Below, in pieces: positions 47,201-54,204 of a stretch of DNA of 64,000 nt (the stretch's first letter is position 1; every line of letters begins with the position of its first letter). Position numbers and translations under genes: made by a program. The stretch comes from Ensifer adhaerens (GTDB taxonomy: Bacteria > Pseudomonadota > Alphaproteobacteria > Rhizobiales > Rhizobiaceae). The notes below the pieces were generated by a model that was not told the DNA's origin, ran no database searches, and saw only the letters and a program-made list of their open reading frames with translations. The stretch covers positions 496,001-560,000 of the forward strand of contig NZ_LAZS01000006.1 of NCBI RefSeq assembly GCF_002007205.1, given 5' to 3'.

Positions 47201-48731
47201 CAAACCGTTCGGCCGCTTCCTTGAACTCGGCAAGCGCGACTACTACGCCGACAGCAAGATCGGCCTTCGGCCGTTCCGCCGCAACGTCAGCTATTTCGGC
47301 ATCGACGCCGACCAGCTGCTGGTCAATCAGCCGAAGCTGACCAAGCGGATCTTCACCGAGATCGGCGCGCTGTTCGAAGACGGCAAGCTGACGCCGCTTC
47401 CCTATCGCGCCTTCGACTTCGACGAGATCGGCAATGCCTTCCGGCTGATGCAGAATGCCGGGCATATCGGCAAGATCGTCGTGCTGCCGCCGGTCGCCGG
47501 CAAGCACCGTGTCGCCAAGCGTCCGCATGGCGGCATGAAGGTCGACCCGACCGGCATACATCTCGTCGTCGGCGGCATCGGCGGCTTCGGCCTGGCTGCC
47601 GCCAACTGGCTCGTCGAAAAGGGCGCGACGAAGATCGCGCTCTGCTCGCGCCGCGGCCAGGCGGATGCCGAGACCATGGCCATGATGGAGATCTGGGCAA
47701 AGGCCGGCGTCTCCGCCACGGTTCACGCCTGCGACGTCACCGATCCGGTGGCGACGGAGCGCCTGCTCAAGCAGTTGCGTGCAGCGGCACCGCTCCGTTC
47801 GGTGGTGCATGCCGCGATGGTGCTCGACGACGCGCTGATCAGCAACCTCAACCGCGAGCGCAACCGGCCGGTCATCGACACTAAGGCAAAGGGTGCTGCG
47901 GTTCTCGACGCTCTGACCAGCGATGACACGCTCGACAACTTCATCCTGTTCTCGTCGGCGACGACGCTTGTCGGCAACCCCGGACAGGCGAACTACGTCG
48001 CGGCCAACGGCTATCTCGAAGGTCTCGCCCGCGCCCGCCGCGCCCGCGGCCTTGCGGGCCTTGCCGTCGGCTTCGGCGCGATTGCCGACAAGGGCTATCT
48101 CGTCCAGAACACGGATGTGAACGACATTCTCGCCAAGCGCATCGGCAAGACCGCGCTCAAGGCACAGACGGCGCTCGACATGGTCGAAAGCCATCTGGCC
48201 TTCGATCCGGGCACCGTCGATGCGGCAACCGTGATGATCTCGGAAATCGACTGGTCGGCCGCGCGCAACTTGCCGGTCGCCAAGAACGCGCTCTTCGAAG
48301 TCATCTTGCGCAGCGCCGACCAGCATGCGACGGGCGGCGAAGGCACGAAAATGGACTTGGTCGCCATGATCGAGGGCAAGTCGCCGCAGGAGGCCGAGGA
48401 TATCCTCTTCGACCTCGTCGCCGGCGAGATCGCCGCGATCCTGCGCGTGTCGAAGGATACGGTCACGCGCGCCAAGGTGTTGAAGGAAATCGGCCTCGAC
48501 AGCCTGATGGCCGTCGAACTCGGCATGAGCTTCCAGCAGAATACCGGCTTCGACATGCCGCTGAGCGGCGTCGCCGACAACACGACGGTTGGCGATGTCG
48601 CCCGCAAGCTCTATGAAAAGGTCAGCAAGCGCGACCAGAGCGACGATGCCGAGCCCGCCGACGACAAGATCGTCAGCGAACTTGCGCAAAGGCACGTTGG
48701 GACGGCAAAGGAAAAAGCACAAGGCCAATGA
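41220..48731 (+). CDS. rkpA: RkpA, single-module reducing polyketide/fatty acid synthase
   Basis: A 2503-residue megasynthase. Domains in order: ketosynthase (about 1-420; Cys171 in DTACSSSLVALD, His in VEGHGTGTKVGD and NIGHTEPASG), acyltransferase (520-830; Ser618 in FGHSVGEIAAAYAAG), dehydratase (900-1170; His922 in EHVVDGKAILPG), a long region with a degenerate methyltransferase fold (1230-1560; LRIVEIGSVSAGFTRRL lacks the Gly-rich SAM loop), enoylreductase (1765-2090; HGAAGGVGLAALQVAK), ketoreductase (2110-2330; VVGGIGGFGLAA and QANYVAANGYLEG), and an ACP (Ser2428 in GLDSLMAVELG). No thioesterase. In S. meliloti RkpA is needed for K-antigen; it probably builds the lipid part. Stop overlaps rkpG by ATGA. 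Confidence 0.95.
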   Translation: MAVEIIGRACLAPGAESPSALFKLLRQGKCTVTSIPSDRWDVARFWHPVMGTQGKTYSFAAGVLDQLYDFDPAVFGMSQREAMYMDPQQRVLLQLAWRALEDANISATSLHGENVGVYIGASSLDHANLTVEDPAAAGPYFMTGNTLSIVSNRISHIFGLSGPSMTVDTACSSSLVALDQAMRALTSGEIDTAIVGGVNILAHPLPFVGFAQARMLSPEGLCRAYDNDGAGYVRAEGGVVFVLRRSDRARREKDRSYARIVATGVNSAGRTNGISLPSREAQANLLRAIYEGNGIDANQVAFVEGHGTGTKVGDPAEVWSIGTVIGAKRRAPVPIGSIKSNIGHTEPASGLFGMLKAVMALENNYLPASLHFDTPNEHIDFDGLNVRVTANPIELLRGKRARLAGINSFGFGGANAHVVISDPEPAADEKAVNPSSSGHVFLASAHTASSLEALLSDYKTAFAHASKGEARAMIAASGANRTHMRHRFAARSDQPEDIVRAIASHLEKPGSGIGEIGEAVARDAKVAFVFSGNGSQWAGMGVEAFRENLHFRQCFTSVSALFKFHSDITLTNLLSDPDLDKKLADTKIAQPLLFAVQAALSDSLVAMGIKPVAVFGHSVGEIAAAYAAGALSLVDAVSIVAKRSLHQDLLAGHGTMAAVMLGEEAARAFAEARGLDELCVAAVNAHNSVTISGPAEQISAFRDAARKAKIPVQILDINYPFHHPIIDRAKDAFLSDIPDIAPRRTELTYLSTVTGAALEGTQLDPDYWWKNVREPVRFQAAAEAAIEMGCRLFIEISPRPILSSYVKETIKQAAAPGMVVPTLLRDVAESGQDPISAAMARAVAHGAVVDTTRVFGKRNASIALPSLPFEPVELRPAATTDATDLFGRTARPYRLTGWRSDPNSGSWKNHIDAHLFPDLAEHVVDGKAILPGSGFIEIAVAAAQQFYGSDEVEVTNLEIVRPLELSDTKIMELSTVMSPETGDIEIRSRERLSEDDWAVHAVARCRKPLPAEERAYPSLAGLAKTATVGPARAYETARQFGLDYGPRFQLLAKAVAYGDRLVDVELKTADATGHPLVSYALNPISVDATFHGLVALFDRFTGDKSGAPYIPVRFGSVRVVNGGLPIARAMIEIERVSANSIKAKFHFFGQSGEPIAHFEDCRFRRTYLRKHKTLDALSFHYEAVQSEAALPGLQRNSLVPVSIAMPAAGEAGVDNATLLFNAAIYRACQEIALKLAKGRSTIKGGNLPGDFAFQCFLTSCLYVLEDAGISQHKDGVWTVAQEYTLPSVPEILSELYGERPDRAVEAVLINNAYAEALARIEALQAGDEANSGSSFISDATLDHQAVHSEASRQRMTHVLAALEKVLATQPAGARLRIVEIGSVSAGFTRRLATLTEKHGASLTVFEARDNAQRGLELAFENDAHVRILKKGELATLASFDLAVSASDALYGLIEDDVAVRTALRTALRDTGGLIAAVSAPSLFNDFALGLSEGWFAHSQTAEFPIGNLAAVPHWQKCLGDLDLRDIDIADRECASGNVILVEARGAATAAVGAAVPASGPYLLLETAGHEQHEPSDSAVRVSLTGDASADKVVLLQAFEALGDQPLRAVFLAATTAASRTDDSASLQTQILVLGTFAEALRQHIGGTEPADDKRPRLVLVAPGGAPIASRTVGAAVASDGVNAGLWAFARVLQNEYEFLDIHALDIDGSPTTAAQMAAALPLLTVAGANREWLLEGEEGAALSEIRAVPGPVDNAHAATAAFKAATIRQRVSSQVGSIVWEESDIPAAGPGDVVVAVAATGLNFRDVMWAMGLLPEEALEDGFAGATIGMELSGHVVAVGDGVDDLAVGDAVMAIASSAFSTHAVVSRAGVARLPQSVSPVAAATVPVAFLTAYYAMVELGRIQPDETILIHGAAGGVGLAALQVAKLKGAKVIATAGSREKRRFLSMLGADHVFDSRSLDFVNDVRAVTDGEGVDLVLNSLFAEAMEQSLALVKPFGRFLELGKRDYYADSKIGLRPFRRNVSYFGIDADQLLVNQPKLTKRIFTEIGALFEDGKLTPLPYRAFDFDEIGNAFRLMQNAGHIGKIVVLPPVAGKHRVAKRPHGGMKVDPTGIHLVVGGIGGFGLAAANWLVEKGATKIALCSRRGQADAETMAMMEIWAKAGVSATVHACDVTDPVATERLLKQLRAAAPLRSVVHAAMVLDDALISNLNRERNRPVIDTKAKGAAVLDALTSDDTLDNFILFSSATTLVGNPGQANYVAANGYLEGLARARRARGLAGLAVGFGAIADKGYLVQNTDVNDILAKRIGKTALKAQTALDMVESHLAFDPGTVDAATVMISEIDWSAARNLPVAKNALFEVILRSADQHATGGEGTKMDLVAMIEGKSPQEAEDILFDLVAGEIAAILRVSKDTVTRAKVLKEIGLDSLMAVELGMSFQQNTGFDMPLSGVADNTTVGDVARKLYEKVSKRDQSDDAEPADDKIVSELAQRHVGTAKEKAQGQ

Positions 48732-50143
48732 GCACGAACGGAAACGGCCCAGGCGCATCCAAGATGACCAGCAGCCTCAAGGAGAACCTGCTGGACCGGA
48801 TGAGAAACACGCATCAATCCTCCGAGCGCAACCGCATGGCGCGCTCGGAGCGGGAGATGCCGCCGCCGGCGCGCAGGCAGCAGGCCCGTTTCGAGGACCT
48901 GCCGGAATACAAGCAGGTGATGACGCAGAAGTTCGCGAGCGAGCAGCTCGGCATTGCAAATCCGTTCTATCGCGCGCACCAGACGGCGGCGGGGGCCACC
49001 ACCGTCATCGATGGCCGCAAGCTGATCAACTTCGCCTCCTATGACTATCTCGGCCTCAACCACCATGCGGAAGTGCTGGCGCGAGCGCGGGATACCATCG
49101 GCACCTTCGGCATCTCCGCCTCGGCGAGCCGTCTCGTCGCCGGCGAACGCCCGGTGCATATGGCGCTCGAAGAGAAGATCGCAAGCTTCTATGGCGTCGA
49201 TGCCGCCGTCTGCTTCGTCAGCGGTTACCTGACCAATGTCGCCGCCATCAGCTGCCTGATGGGACCGAAGGACCTCGTCGTCCACGACGAGTTCATCCAC
49301 AACAGCGCCCTTGCCGGCATCAAGCTCTCGGGCGCGACCCGCCGGCTGTTCAAGCACAACGACGTCGCCGACCTCGAACACGTGCTGCGCACCGTTGCCG
49401 GCGACTATCGCCGCATCATGGTGATCGTCGAGGGCATCTACTCGATGGACGGCGATGTCGCCGACCTGCCGGCACTTTTGAAGCTTCGGGCCGAGTATGG
49501 CTTCTGGCTGATGGTCGACGAGGCGCATTCGCTTGGCGTTCTCGGCAAGACCGGCCGCGGCCTTGCGGAACATTTCGGCGTCGATCCGCACGAGATCGAC
49601 ATCTGGATGGGCACGCTGTCGAAGACCACCTCGAGCTGTGGCGGCTACATTGCCGGCAGCGATGCGCTGGTCGAAGTGCTGAAGGCATCCGCGGGCGGCT
49701 TCGTCTATAGTGTCGGCCTCGCGCCGGTGCTGGCGGCCGCGGCGACCGCGAGCCTGGAGGTGCTGGAACGCGAGCCGGGGCGGACAACGGCACTGCGCCG
49801 CAACGGTGCCCTCTTCCTCAAGCTTGCCAAGGAAGCGGGCCTGGACACGGGCCTCTCGAGCGGCTTTTCCGTCGTGCCGGTTCTCGTCGGCGATTCCCTG
49901 CGTGCGGTTCAGCTTTCAAACGACCTGCTTGCCGAAGGGGTCAACGCGCTGCCGATCATCCACCCGGCGGTGCCCGAGGGACTTGCGCGCCTGCGCTTCT
50001 TCATCACCAGCGATCATACCGAAGAGCAGATCCGCCGGACGGTAACGCTGACGGCCGAGCGTCTGGCCGACCTTACCGAACGCAACTTCGGTCTCGGCGG
50101 CATCGACATCGACCAGATGATGAAAGCGCTCTCGGCGCGATAA
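48728..50143 (+). CDS. rkpG: RkpG, PLP-dependent alpha-oxoamine synthase-like acyltransferase
   Basis: The 471-residue protein has the fold of 8-amino-7-oxononanoate synthase and serine palmitoyltransferase: LINFASYDYLGLNHHAEVLA, GTFGISASASRLVAGERPVH, VHDEFIHNSALAGIKLSGA, the MVDEAHSLGVLGKTGRG PLP-phosphate region and Lys299 in GTLSKTTSSCGGYIAG as Schiff-base lysine. About 75 residues at the N-terminus are extra, charged and probably disordered. Such enzymes condense an acyl thioester with an amino acid with loss of CO2. It is translationally coupled to rkpA, which has no thioesterase, so RkpG probably releases the RkpA chain. Substrate amino acid unknown. Confidence 0.9.
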   Translation: MSTNGNGPGASKMTSSLKENLLDRMRNTHQSSERNRMARSEREMPPPARRQQARFEDLPEYKQVMTQKFASEQLGIANPFYRAHQTAAGATTVIDGRKLINFASYDYLGLNHHAEVLARARDTIGTFGISASASRLVAGERPVHMALEEKIASFYGVDAAVCFVSGYLTNVAAISCLMGPKDLVVHDEFIHNSALAGIKLSGATRRLFKHNDVADLEHVLRTVAGDYRRIMVIVEGIYSMDGDVADLPALLKLRAEYGFWLMVDEAHSLGVLGKTGRGLAEHFGVDPHEIDIWMGTLSKTTSSCGGYIAGSDALVEVLKASAGGFVYSVGLAPVLAAAATASLEVLEREPGRTTALRRNGALFLKLAKEAGLDTGLSSGFSVVPVLVGDSLRAVQLSNDLLAEGVNALPIIHPAVPEGLARLRFFITSDHTEEQIRRTVTLTAERLADLTERNFGLGGIDIDQMMKALSAR

Positions 50144-50169
50144 GCGAAGGCCCCGCATTGCCGCCGGGA

Positions 50170-50280
50170 ATGCTGGAGCGGTTCCGGTAAACAGTTCGCC
50201 ACGGAAACGCTCTATCTCTTTGTTTCACGCAATTCCGGACACAGGGCCACCTCGCGCCTTTCCGGAATTGCTCCACAACG
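50170..50280. repeat. Dispersed palindromic intergenic repeat (RIME-like), copy 2
   Basis: Read on the minus strand it runs GGAGCAATTCCGGAAAGGCG, then GTCCGGAATTGCGTGAAAC and AAAGAGATAGAGCGTTTCCG, matching the same family as 30601-30715. Inverted GCAATTCCGGA and TCCGGAATTGC form a long hairpin. It fills most of the rkpG-rkpH gap. Confidence 0.7.
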
Positions 50281-50290
50281 GACGACCTGC

Positions 50291-51130
50291 ATGACGCATG
50301 TGATCATCACCGGTGGCTCGAGCGGGATCGGCCTGGCGGTCGCGTCGATCTATGCGGCGCGCGGCGCACGCGTCTCGCTGATCGCACGCTCTCGCGACCT
50401 TCTCGAACAGGCGCAGGCGAAGCTGGCCGCCTCCAACGGGGCGAGCGCCGGCAACGTCAGGATCGAGACCACCGATGTCGCGGAGGAACGCGACGTCGCA
50501 GCGGCGATCCGGCGCTGCGAACAGGCTTTCGGTCCCTGCGATATCCTGGTGACGTCGGCGGGTATCGTCGAGCCGGGCCGTTTCGAGGAACTCGACAGTG
50601 CCTCGTTCCAACGGCAGATGGAGGTCAATTTTTCCGGCACGGTGCATGCGGTGCGGGCCGTCTATGACGGCATGAAGCGGCGCGGACAGGGCCGGATCAT
50701 GATGATCTCCTCGGGCTCCGGCCTCATCGGCATCTATGGCTATTCGGCCTATTGCGCCTCGAAGTTCGCGCTTCACGGCTTTGCCCAGGCCCTCCGCTTC
50801 GAAGCACGCCCGCACGGCGTGAGCGTCTCCGTGTGTTTCCCGCCGGACACTGAGACGCCGCAGCTTCAACGCGAACTTGCGACCCGCCCCTCCGAAGCCG
50901 AGAAGATCATGGGCGTGGTCCGGCCCTGGCCGGCGGACCTGGTGGCGAAGCGGATTGCCGGGGGCATCGACCGGGGCCGGTTCGAGATCTTTTTCGGGCT
51001 GACACTCTACCTGCTCGGTCGTTTCGGACCGGCCGTTCGCCCCGTTATCCACTGGTGGTTCGACAGGGCGATCGCACAGGACAGCGCCCCCGCCGCGCAT
51101 AATCGTGGAGTGTCGGAGCACCAGACCTGA
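50291..51130 (+). CDS. rkpH: RkpH, short-chain dehydrogenase/reductase
   Basis: The 279-residue SDR shows VIITGGSSGIGLAVASIYAA (NADPH-binding TGxxxGIG), LVTSAGIVEPG (NAG-like motif), MISSGSGLIGIYG with the catalytic Ser, and YSAYCASKFALHGFA (YxxxK). The C-terminal 35 residues include a hydrophobic stretch (FEIFFGLTLYLLGRFG) that could anchor it to a membrane. The overall layout, SDR core plus C-terminal anchor, is that of 3-ketodihydrosphingosine reductases. Coming right after an alpha-oxoamine synthase, it would reduce the 3-keto product to an amino alcohol. This is inferred from pairing, not shown. Confidence 0.9.
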   Translation: MTHVIITGGSSGIGLAVASIYAARGARVSLIARSRDLLEQAQAKLAASNGASAGNVRIETTDVAEERDVAAAIRRCEQAFGPCDILVTSAGIVEPGRFEELDSASFQRQMEVNFSGTVHAVRAVYDGMKRRGQGRIMMISSGSGLIGIYGYSAYCASKFALHGFAQALRFEARPHGVSVSVCFPPDTETPQLQRELATRPSEAEKIMGVVRPWPADLVAKRIAGGIDRGRFEIFFGLTLYLLGRFGPAVRPVIHWWFDRAIAQDSAPAAHNRGVSEHQT

Positions 51131-51227
51131 CGGCGCTTGTACCTAGCATCGATAAGATCTAAGTGTCGGGCGGACGCTGTGCCGCATAAAGCGGCGTCGG
51201 CCGGCATGAAGACATGAAGGTTTCCGC

Positions 51228-52820
51228 TTGGCGTTGCTTCCCTTTCAGTTGCACGATTACCCGATAACACTGACGCTGAGCTGTTATCTGCTGTCCTGTG
51301 CGGTGATCTTCTTCACCGACCGCTTCGCTCTGCCGAAGCGGGAGCGGCGCGCCAATCCCTCACCCTTCGGAAGCACGCAGGACGTGGTCGATGTGCTTGC
51401 CCGCCTGCCGGTCATCGCGCTGGTCTTTGCCGGCTTCTTCGCCGGCTCCTGGCGTCCGCTCTATGCGGCAGCCGGCACGATGAGCTTCTTCATCATCTTC
51501 ACCGGCATTTCCCGCGCCAAGTTCAAGTTCATCCGCGAGCCGCTGATCTTTTCCGACATCGCGCTCGTCGTCGACGTTTTCAAGTACAAGACGATCTTCT
51601 ATGCGAGCTCGCTGAACGTCGTCTTCTGGACCGTGGCGTTCCTCTACGTCTTCGGTGTTTCCGGCCTCTACTTGTACTTCGAGCCGTCCATCCTGCCGGA
51701 TCGGGGCAAGGCCTTCTGGATCCTGTTGATGCTCGGCGTCGCCTACGGTCCCTGGCTCTTGCTCTTCTATGGCCCGGTTAACCGGCCGACGGCGGCATTG
51801 GTGCAGCGGCTGCTCAAGGTGCTCGACGTCAAGATGAACACGGTGCGCTTCGGCACCTTCGGTTCGGTCGTCTTCCGCTTCATTATCTGGCTCGGTGTCC
51901 GTCGCGAAAAGATCGTCGCGGAACTCTCGGAGATCGTCCGGGCCGCCGTGCAGGATCTGATCGGCGACGATGGCTCGCCGCTGATCGTCGTCTGGCAATC
52001 GGAATCCTTCATCGACATGCGGCACTTCGGTGTCGATACGCTGAAACTGCCGACGCTGGACCGGTTGCGGCGCGAGGCGGTGCAATGGGGCCGGCTCAGC
52101 AGCGTGTTCGAAGGCGGCTATACGCTGCGCACCGAATTCGCCGTCATCAGCGGGCTGGAGCCCGACGACATCCATGTCGATGCGAGCTATCCGTATCTGC
52201 GCGCGTCGCACTATGCCGACGTCGTCTGGCCGGGAAAGATGAAGCGGGCGGGCTGGAACACCCACTTCATCCACCCCTATGACCGGACCTTCTTTCTCAG
52301 GCACAAGGCGATGCCGCAGCTCGGCTTCTCCAAGCTGACGATGCTCGACGGTTTCGACCATCACCCCGAGCGAGACGGACCCTACGTCACCGACGAGAAG
52401 CTCGCGGCGAAGGTGATCGATGCGTGCGAGAAACTGCCCGAAGATGACAACGGCTTCATCTTCGTCGCATCCATGGCCAATCACGGCCCATGGGAGCCGG
52501 GCCGTGTCGGAGACCTCACCAATCCCGTCGATATCTACCTCGCCATCCTCGAACAGTCCGACGCAGCGCTCAACACATTGAGCGAGCGGCTCGACAAGCT
52601 CGACCGTCCGGTCTGGCTCGTCTTCTACGGCGACCACGCGCCGCTGCTCAAATCCTTTGCCGACCCCTTTCCGGATCCGCGTACGGACTACATGATCGTG
52701 CCGCTCGCTAAGGCAAAGCGGTCGTCCCACAAGCCGGTCGAGCCGAGCAGCGTCGAGGCGTGGAACCTGATCGAGGCGCTTCTCAACCGCGCGAACCTGA
52801 GAAAGGATAAGCTGCGGTAG
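51228..52820 (+). CDS. rkpI: RkpI, LtaS-like membrane transferase/sulfatase-fold protein
   Basis: The 530-residue protein has five to six N-terminal membrane helices (about 10-215) and a C-terminal alkaline-phosphatase-superfamily domain: IVVWQSESFIDM (metal-ligand Glu259), GGYTLRTEFAVISGL (catalytic Thr299), FIHPYDRTFF, ANHGPWEPG and VFYGDHAPLL (metal ligands). This is the architecture of lipoteichoic acid synthase and phosphoethanolamine or phosphoglycerol transferases, which act on the outer side of the inner membrane. It begins with TTG at 51228, about 97 bp after rkpH. In a capsule locus it might transfer a phospho-group to the capsule lipid or polymer. Confidence 0.85.
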   Translation: MALLPFQLHDYPITLTLSCYLLSCAVIFFTDRFALPKRERRANPSPFGSTQDVVDVLARLPVIALVFAGFFAGSWRPLYAAAGTMSFFIIFTGISRAKFKFIREPLIFSDIALVVDVFKYKTIFYASSLNVVFWTVAFLYVFGVSGLYLYFEPSILPDRGKAFWILLMLGVAYGPWLLLFYGPVNRPTAALVQRLLKVLDVKMNTVRFGTFGSVVFRFIIWLGVRREKIVAELSEIVRAAVQDLIGDDGSPLIVVWQSESFIDMRHFGVDTLKLPTLDRLRREAVQWGRLSSVFEGGYTLRTEFAVISGLEPDDIHVDASYPYLRASHYADVVWPGKMKRAGWNTHFIHPYDRTFFLRHKAMPQLGFSKLTMLDGFDHHPERDGPYVTDEKLAAKVIDACEKLPEDDNGFIFVASMANHGPWEPGRVGDLTNPVDIYLAILEQSDAALNTLSERLDKLDRPVWLVFYGDHAPLLKSFADPFPDPRTDYMIVPLAKAKRSSHKPVEPSSVEAWNLIEALLNRANLRKDKLR

Positions 52821-52848
52821 CGGCGGTCGACGGATGGAGGACGCTTCG

Positions 52849-54162
52849 ATGATATCGGCCGGTGCGGCCGGCCGCCCGGGACAGCGGGTTTTCCTGTTCC
52901 TGCAGGGCCCCTCCTCGCCGATCTTCGGCAAGATCGCCGACCGGCTCGAAGCCCTTGGCCACCGCTGCCTGAGGATCAATCTGAACGCCGGCGACCAGAT
53001 CTTCTGGCGACGCAAGGGCGGCTTCAACTATCGCGGCACGGCGGCGGGCTGGCCCGGCTATCTTGAGACTTTCATCGCGACTCACGGCGTCACCGATATG
53101 CTGCTTCTCGGCGAGGAGCGGCCCTATCACCGGGCAGCCACCGCCGTCGCCAGGCAGGCGGGCGTCAGCGTTGCCATCATCGAAATGGGCTATCTGCGGC
53201 CGGACTGGCTGACGCTCGAGCGCAACGGCATGTCGTCGAACTCCCATTTTCCGAACGACGCCGGACAGATCCTTTCGGCTGCTTCAAGCCTGCCGGAGCC
53301 GGACTGGCGCAAGCGCTACAGCCAGACGTTCCTCGCCGATGCGAGCTACGACCTGCTCTACAATCTGCCGAACGTCTTCTTCTGGTTCCTGTTTCCTCAC
53401 TATCGCCGCCACGCGATTTTTCATCCGCTCGCCGAATATGCCGGCTGGGTGCGCCGGCTGCTGTCCGAGAAGCGGCGCAACGCGGAAGCCGAGGCGACCG
53501 TCGCGAAACTTCTTTCGGACGATGCCCCCTACTTCGTCTATCCACTGCAGCTCGAAACCGACTTTCAGCTCCGGGCGCATTCGCCCTTCCACAGCCAGAG
53601 GGATGCGATCTCAGAGGTTCTGGCTTCCTTCGCGGCAAGCGCTCCGCAAGATGCCCGCCTCGTCTTCAAGGTTCATCCGCTCGACAATGACCTCATCCCC
53701 TGGCGCAGCTTCATCGAACAGCGCGCAGCCGGATTGGGCCTGGGCGGGCGCGTCTTCTACCTCGATGGCGGCAACCTCGACACGCTTGGCGAGGCGAGTG
53801 CCGGCATGGTCACGGTGAATTCGACGGCCGGCCTGCATGCCCTGAAACAGGGGCGATCGGTCAAGGTGCTCGGGACTGCCGTCTTCGATATTGCCGGGCT
53901 GACCGACCAGCAGCCGCTCGACACCTTCTGGCAGGGGCCGCAAGCGCCGCAGCCTGAACTCAGTGATGCGATGTTCCGCCTGCTCGCCGCGTCGATCCAG
54001 GTGCGCGGCAACTTCTATTCCCGCGCCGGAACCGACGCCGGTGCAGAAGCGATCGCCCGGCGGCTGGACGAAAGCAGCCTCAATGAGCCCGGCGCCTTCA
54101 TTGACCCGCCGCCGCGGCAGAAGCCGGCGAAGCGGGTGCGTTCCCCTTCGCGCCAAGGGTAA
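52849..54162 (+). CDS. rkpJ: RkpJ, KpsS-like capsule lipid-linker protein
   Basis: The start at 52849 follows GGAGG at 8 nt, better than the ATG at 52834. The 437-residue protein resembles KpsS/KpsC (beta-Kdo transferase class): RVFLFLQGPSSPIFGKIADR, LLLGEERPYHRAATAVARQ, VAIIEMGYLRPDWLTLERNG, YFVYPLQLETDFQLRAHSPF and FKVHPLDNDLIPWRSF, VNSTAGLHALKQGRSVKVLG. In group 2 capsules these proteins add Kdo to the lipid terminus. It follows rkpI after 28 bp. The nearby KpsF isomerase fits a Kdo-dependent step. Exact acceptor in rhizobia is unknown. Confidence 0.88.
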   Translation: MISAGAAGRPGQRVFLFLQGPSSPIFGKIADRLEALGHRCLRINLNAGDQIFWRRKGGFNYRGTAAGWPGYLETFIATHGVTDMLLLGEERPYHRAATAVARQAGVSVAIIEMGYLRPDWLTLERNGMSSNSHFPNDAGQILSAASSLPEPDWRKRYSQTFLADASYDLLYNLPNVFFWFLFPHYRRHAIFHPLAEYAGWVRRLLSEKRRNAEAEATVAKLLSDDAPYFVYPLQLETDFQLRAHSPFHSQRDAISEVLASFAASAPQDARLVFKVHPLDNDLIPWRSFIEQRAAGLGLGGRVFYLDGGNLDTLGEASAGMVTVNSTAGLHALKQGRSVKVLGTAVFDIAGLTDQQPLDTFWQGPQAPQPELSDAMFRLLAASIQVRGNFYSRAGTDAGAEAIARRLDESSLNEPGAFIDPPPRQKPAKRVRSPSRQG

Positions 54163-54204
54163 CGCACCTTTCGTTATCTGCCAGTCGGCCTCACGCGCCG
54201 CGAT

